The position numbers and the translations under genes were made by a program. This document shows, in pieces, positions 60,361-64,000 of a DNA stretch of 64,000 bases (position 1 is the first letter of the stretch; every line of letters starts with the position of its first letter). The notes beneath the pieces were generated by a model. It made no database searches. It was not told where the DNA came from and worked only from the letters and a program-made list of their open reading frames with translations. The stretch is taken from NCBI GenBank assembly GCA_038888615.1, contig JAWAID010000002.1, positions 275,594 to 339,593 on the forward strand, written 5' to 3'. This stretch comes from Candidatus Korarchaeum sp. (GTDB lineage Archaea > Korarchaeota > Korarchaeia > Korarchaeales > Korarchaeaceae).

Positions 60361-62473
60361 ATAGATCCCCCCTTAACTTAGAAAGGTTCTCCCTAACGTC
60401 ACCACCTAGCTCGTTGTTCAATCTATCCTCCAATACGCTTAAGAGTGTGGAAAGTGTGTACAATGCCCTCCATACCTCGGGAGAGGGCCTCCCACCCACC
60501 ACATATCTGTAAACTTCCTTCATACATTCATAGACATTGCTCCTCTCGGAATCCAGCCCCCTTGCTATATCGCTCAACCACCTGAGGAGAGCTAGCTCAT
60601 AGTGCATCCTGCCTCCAGCCTCAGAAAGGAGATCCTCCATCACTTCCTTCAGGTCGGAGGAGGTGATAGCACCTCCATCGCAACCAATTGAGGTATCAAA
60701 CGCCTTGAGGATTGGGGATTCATCAGTTCCAATCCAGATAATGGATCTCCAGAGCCCCTCGATATCAGAGCCTTCCCTAACTCTGAACTTCTCAGGAAGT
60801 CCCCAGGAGGCCTGCTTAGCGTAGAGAATAGAGGCTTGCACGATGGAATCTCTCTGAAGCCCCATCCCTTTTATTACGTCCTTAGTGTACCTCATCATCA
60901 TGTGTGATGTATCATAGAGATATATCGCTGGTACCTTGGTCCTGGCCACTGTCACGCCCAGACTGATTCCTATCCTCCTGTCGCTTGGGATCGCTCCCAG
61001 CTCCCTAGCCCTCGATATAATCTCTTTCACCCTAGCCGCTAAACCCCTCACGAAGCTGACCACGTGCTCGGCCCTCAGTATGAGTAGCATGTCATCACCC
61101 GCAGCATAGAGTGGAGTTATGGGAATTAGGAAGTCGTAGGGCTTCGCTACCTGAGAGGTACGCATACTCGAGATAAGCTCCTCCAATTTCACGGATCTGA
61201 TAGCCCCGCTGATGAGGCCCTCTTCCATTAGGGAGCTGAAGAGAATCGAAAGCGCTATGAAGTCCATTAAAGACTCTGCCTCACTCTTAAGGGATCCAAA
61301 ACCATCTCCATCGGCACTTATCATAGAGATTAAAGCATTAGATTCCGGGTAATCATAGTCCTCCAAGTTCTTTATGAAGCCTGATGCTATATTCCGCCCT
61401 TTCTTTGTTATCTCTTCCCCAATCCTCCTGAATATCCTATAGCTGGATGATTCCTTAATTGCTTGAACGACTTTTCCGTTCCACTCCTTCTCAACATCTC
61501 TCCTTTGAAACTCGCTCTTCAGAATATCCGTTAAAATGAGCCCGTAGGAAGCTAAGATAAGGCAGCTCTGGCATATCCCCTCATCCGTCCTAATGCTACT
61601 CTTTAGCCACCTCACCTTATCCTCACTGGGGGAGAAGGAGTTCAATATGCAATCGACTGAGCTACCATCCAGTATTTTATCAGCTCTGCAGCTTCCGCAT
61701 ATTTTTGAAGGATCCATTTCTATTCTGTCGCTCGGTGACGTTATCTCCTTAGCTGAGGATAGCGCTAGGAGGTAACAGGAACCCAAGTCGCTGAGAAGAT
61801 CCTTAGCCTTTAGGATAGGCACATTCTTCCCATTCCCCTTAAGGATCAGGTCATTGGCTATCGGTATCTCCCGTATATGCCTTAACAATTCCCCCTCCAG
61901 TTCCTCAGCCACCTTAGGTGATGAGATGAAGACCAGCTCCCCCGCATCCCTCGTCAGGATGAACTCCTCACCCAATCTCTCAGCTAGGTAAGTGGAAGCG
62001 TATCTAGGTATTACGTCGACGAGCAAACTTGCCCCCCTCATCTCCCTCAACGCGCCATTCCTTCTCACCAGCTCCTGGATTGAGCCCACTTCGAGTACCT
62101 GTATCGTTATCTCCCAATCCCCCTCTCCCTTCCGAAGCAACTCGTATGAACTTTTGGCCTTATTGTAAAATTTTGGATTTTTATTAATATTTTCAGCAAT
62201 TTTATTGAATTTTTCTTCCTCAACTACGACCTTCAGTGAGGAGACCCTGACATCCCTCCACTCACAGCTCCTGGGATCCGAGACGGAAAGGGCAATCAGA
62301 GGAGGGAAGGTCCTTAACCTCAGGAGGCTCTCGAAGGTATCTCTATCTCCACCTCCTCCGATTAGCTGTTCTCTCAGTAAGTCGTTCAAGCGTTTGTAGA
62401 AACGATTGAGATCGGGCCTATCGGACTCCTCCCCAAGTGCCGAGAGGAGAACTCCCTCGAGGTCCTTCCTCAA
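60335..62473 (-). CDS. cas10: Cas10, large subunit of a type III CRISPR complex
   Basis: 712 residues. The first Palm-like domain contains RRNGALREMRGASLLVDVIP, typical of Cas10. A zinc ribbon (CGSCRADKI and ICQSC, about 258-306) follows. The second Palm has SMISADGDGFGSLKSEAESL and the nucleotide-cyclase motif AGDD (458-461) in LYAAGDDMLLIL, a GGDD variant expected to support cyclic oligoadenylate synthesis. No HD motif is visible in the first 130 residues, so DNase activity may be lost. Start TTG 62473, with a CTTTTTAAATAG box about 30 bases upstream. It leads an eight-gene overlapping operon. Confidence 0.9.
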   Translation of the reverse strand: MRKDLEGVLLSALGEESDRPDLNRFYKRLNDLLREQLIGGGGDRDTFESLLRLRTFPPLIALSVSDPRSCEWRDVRVSSLKVVVEEEKFNKIAENINKNPKFYNKAKSSYELLRKGEGDWEITIQVLEVGSIQELVRRNGALREMRGASLLVDVIPRYASTYLAERLGEEFILTRDAGELVFISSPKVAEELEGELLRHIREIPIANDLILKGNGKNVPILKAKDLLSDLGSCYLLALSSAKEITSPSDRIEMDPSKICGSCRADKILDGSSVDCILNSFSPSEDKVRWLKSSIRTDEGICQSCLILASYGLILTDILKSEFQRRDVEKEWNGKVVQAIKESSSYRIFRRIGEEITKKGRNIASGFIKNLEDYDYPESNALISMISADGDGFGSLKSEAESLMDFIALSILFSSLMEEGLISGAIRSVKLEELISSMRTSQVAKPYDFLIPITPLYAAGDDMLLILRAEHVVSFVRGLAARVKEIISRARELGAIPSDRRIGISLGVTVARTKVPAIYLYDTSHMMMRYTKDVIKGMGLQRDSIVQASILYAKQASWGLPEKFRVREGSDIEGLWRSIIWIGTDESPILKAFDTSIGCDGGAITSSDLKEVMEDLLSEAGGRMHYELALLRWLSDIARGLDSERSNVYECMKEVYRYVVGGRPSPEVWRALYTLSTLLSVLEDRLNNELGGDVRENLSKLRGDLYEGNQCQN

Positions 62474-62499
62474 ACTACCACAATGCTAGATACCCTTAA

Positions 62500-62511
62500 C
62501 TATTTAAAAAG
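62500..62511 (-). promoter_or_regulatory. TATA box of the cas10 operon
   Basis: Minus-strand CTTTTTAAATAG lies about 30 bases before the Cas10 TTG, in a 169-base divergent gap that otherwise holds the CARF promoter. The operon would be transcribed from here as one message. Confidence 0.5.
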
Positions 62512-62608
62512 ATTCGTGGTTACATTTTATCAAAATAGTACCCCAAAATAATGTTTAATTCCTTAATAGCTGAGGGAATGCCGTCAGATATTATTTAGTT
62601 CCCTCACT

Positions 62609-62618
62609 AACTTTAAAA
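62609..62618 (+). promoter_or_regulatory. TATA box of the CARF gene
   Basis: ACTTTAAAAA at 62609-62618 lies 25-34 bases before the ATG at 62643, suggesting a leaderless message. The gap is shared with the divergent cas10 promoter, so the two operons may be controlled together. Confidence 0.5.
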
Positions 62619-62642
62619 AGTAGTGCAGGTAATTGAAGAATT

Positions 62643-63185
62643 ATGCCATCCGTTGGTGAATTGTGGAAAGAAGTCTTCTGCTCGTATACAAAGGACCTCT
62701 CGAGGATAAGGGAGTGGGCTGATTCCGTTTTCAAGAGTCCAGATGAGTCACTCGAGATCGCAAGGAAACTCACTAGGGCCTACGGTAGGTTCCCTGATGC
62801 CATAACCTTGGGATTCAGTCCCCAGGTCCTAGTCGGAGCTCTGGCCTTAAGGGACAATATCATAGCTGTGACGAGCCCCGAGGTCTGGAGGGGCGAGGGC
62901 CAGGGGGCCCTGTCCAAGGCCCTCCTCGACGCCTTCTCCGATAGGGTGAGGGTGGAGTTAGCACCCTTCGCCCCCTCGTCCGCCACCCCTCCGGACGAGG
63001 TAATAAGGGGGTTGAGAGAGGTCTTCGGAAAGCTAAAAGAGGAGGGGGTTAAGCTTCTCGATATATCAGGAGGGACCCAACTCGTCCCCATAGCGGCCAT
63101 CCTAGCTGGATTCAGGTCCTTCTCATACGCTTACCCGGATGGGAATTTCCTCTCTTTCTACGAATTCGAGATCGGGGGACCTTAG
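62643..63185 (+). CDS. stand-alone CARF-domain protein beside type III CRISPR-Cas
   Basis: 180 residues. After an N-terminal helical stretch (1-45), the fold reads as a CARF domain: strand AITLGFSPQ (about 54), NIIAVTSPEVWRGEG, VRVELAPFAPSSATP, and LLDISGGTQLVPIAAILAGF, with D140 and the SGGT loop matching the ligand-binding motif of CARF proteins. There is no HEPN, nuclease or DNA-binding domain in this chain, so it is either a cyclic-oligoadenylate ring nuclease (Crn1-like size) or a sensor acting through the next gene. Divergent from cas10, and the next gene starts one base after its stop. Confidence 0.8.
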   Translation: MPSVGELWKEVFCSYTKDLSRIREWADSVFKSPDESLEIARKLTRAYGRFPDAITLGFSPQVLVGALALRDNIIAVTSPEVWRGEGQGALSKALLDAFSDRVRVELAPFAPSSATPPDEVIRGLREVFGKLKEEGVKLLDISGGTQLVPIAAILAGFRSFSYAYPDGNFLSFYEFEIGGP

Positions 63186-63186
63186 G

Positions 63187-64000
63187 ATGGAGAGCTCGAG
63201 GAAGGTCTTTAAGTCAGTGAGCCTCTTCGATCCCGATATAGCTTACGCTCTATCTGATGCCATGGCTGAGTATGATTACCTCGTAGCGGATCGTGAGGAG
63301 AGCTTTCTGGTAGAGGATGTGAGCAGTGCAGATGAGTGGAAGAAGTGGCTGAGGAACATCTTCCTCAGCATATCCCTTCCTCAGATGCTTTTCTCAGCAG
63401 AGGAGGGAGTGAAGGGAGAGTTGAGGAAGCACATAAGGCCTTTAGAGAGGGAACTTCCAAATGAGAGCAAGCCTCATGATGAATGCGAAACTCTCTATAA
63501 GTTATGCCCGGAGTTCATGAATATGTGGTTCTTCTCAAACATGATTCTCTCCCCTAAGTTCTCCAAGGAGTATCTGAAAGAGCTGGAGGAGTCGCTATGT
63601 CACACCGAGGAACTCTCAAATATTTTAAATAAAAGGAGAGAAAAGATAAAAAATTTGATAGAAAATTCAGATAACTTTTTGATACTTCCCCAATTCGGTG
63701 TGGGAACCCATAGGATCTCTCAGATCGCGAAGTTCGTGAAAAACATCGTAAATTATAGGAAAAAAGATGTGAAAATCCTCCTAGGACTGAACAAACAGTT
63801 GATGGCTAGGCATGGGTGTGAGATAGGAGAGCTCAGGGAGGAACTGAAGAAGCTCGAGGTGAATGTGGAGGATGTTATGTTAGACCCAGATGATGAGAAG
63901 AATGTTGATGAGAAATTGAGATCCGGGAGTACTGTTGCGTTCCTTCTCCAGGATTACTCGAAGGAATTGGTTAAGAAATTGATAGAAATGGGCCTCGCAA
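63187..64000 (+). CDS. unknown protein cotranscribed with the CARF gene (incomplete at 3' end)
   Basis: ATG 63187 opens a frame of at least 271 codons that is still open at the window edge. The gene starts one base after the CARF stop, so the two are translationally linked. Visible parts: an acidic, helical N-terminal half (LFDPDIAYALSDAMAEYDYL, CPEFMNMWFFSNMILSP), a basic central segment (NILNKRREKIKNLIE), then FLILPQFGVGTHRISQIAKF, an alpha/beta stretch KKDVKILLGLNKQLMARHG and an acidic loop DPDDEKNVDE. No membrane segment. I do not recognise the family. It is the likeliest effector or partner of the CARF sensor. Confidence 0.75.
   Translation, partial: MESSRKVFKSVSLFDPDIAYALSDAMAEYDYLVADREESFLVEDVSSADEWKKWLRNIFLSISLPQMLFSAEEGVKGELRKHIRPLERELPNESKPHDECETLYKLCPEFMNMWFFSNMILSPKFSKEYLKELEESLCHTEELSNILNKRREKIKNLIENSDNFLILPQFGVGTHRISQIAKFVKNIVNYRKKDVKILLGLNKQLMARHGCEIGELREELKKLEVNVEDVMLDPDDEKNVDEKLRSGSTVAFLLQDYSKELVKKLIEMGLA

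Noticed and set aside
55613-64000. A CRISPR repeat array expected beside the type III genes
   Set aside because: I found no regularly spaced direct repeats in the operon, in the 62474-62642 gap or in the 54411-55612 region. The array, if any, is outside the window.

Overview
The window reads as a chromosome segment of a thermophilic archaeon of the TACK group. It encodes archaeal-type ATP-dependent DNA ligases, an XPB helicase with its Bax1 nuclease partner, the wybutosine protein Taw3, an archaeal TrpRS, a PAC2-family protein, RNase HII and ThyX. Arginine is written mostly with AGG/AGA. Many genes have a TATA-like box about 25 bases upstream of a start codon, which implies leaderless transcripts. 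Overall style suggests Korarchaeota ('Ca. Korarchaeum'-like), but that is an inference from the sequence alone. No rRNA, tRNA or CRISPR array was found.

Layout. 0.4-5.1 kb (+): an ECF-type transporter cassette (small membrane protein, S component, fused double ATPase, T component) and an aminotransferase. 5.1-7.6 kb (-): NUDIX hydrolase, flavin reductase, ribbon-helix-helix protein and a DapA/KDG-aldolase-family lyase. 8.0-10.9 kb (+): NfnA/NfnB-type (SudBA-type) flavin oxidoreductase and two small membrane/secreted proteins. 10.9-13 kb: unknown protein, RNase HII and ThyX. 13.4-14.4 kb: a LysW-like zinc ribbon with a Glu/Trp tail and an HTH-phosphoribosyltransferase-like regulator. 14.5-18.4 kb (+): an overlapping four-gene operon (threonine-synthase-like, DUF1611/DgcN-like, MurL-like PP-loop enzyme, GNAT) that may be an undescribed amino-acid or peptide modification pathway.

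18.4-29.3 kb: a secreted multi-domain surface protein, a first DNA ligase, a zinc-site-variant MDR dehydrogenase, a tRNA-binding protein, a second DapA-like lyase, a DHH phosphoesterase, a PfkB kinase, TrmO, a flippase and an SDR. 29.7-37 kb: DUF996-like protein, acylphosphatase, HtpX, a NifX-like protein, a zinc-ribbon protein with an eroded AAA-like P-loop, adenine deaminase, a small unknown protein and a radical SAM/SPASM enzyme. 37.2-43.1 kb (-): a housekeeping run of LigI, Hsp20, PAC2, TrpRS, HAD phosphatase, CinA-N and Taw3. 43.9-47.5 kb: SufB, SufC and Nnr.

47.5-64 kb is accessory. It holds a PPOX-fold flavoprotein operon with a perfect palindrome at its promoter, a decayed IS200/IS605 TnpB gene with a possible omega-RNA hairpin, a wHTH gene, a VTT/DedA-like protein, XPB-Bax1, a HEPN-MNT toxin-antitoxin pair and a wrecked prepilin peptidase gene. 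It ends with a compact eight-gene type III CRISPR-Cas operon (Cas10 with an AGDD motif and no visible HD, a Cas5-like RAMP, a further RAMP, three Csm3-like Cas7 proteins and two small helical proteins). Divergent from this operon are a single-domain CARF protein and an unrecognised gene that runs off the end of the window. Those last two genes are the best candidates for something new.
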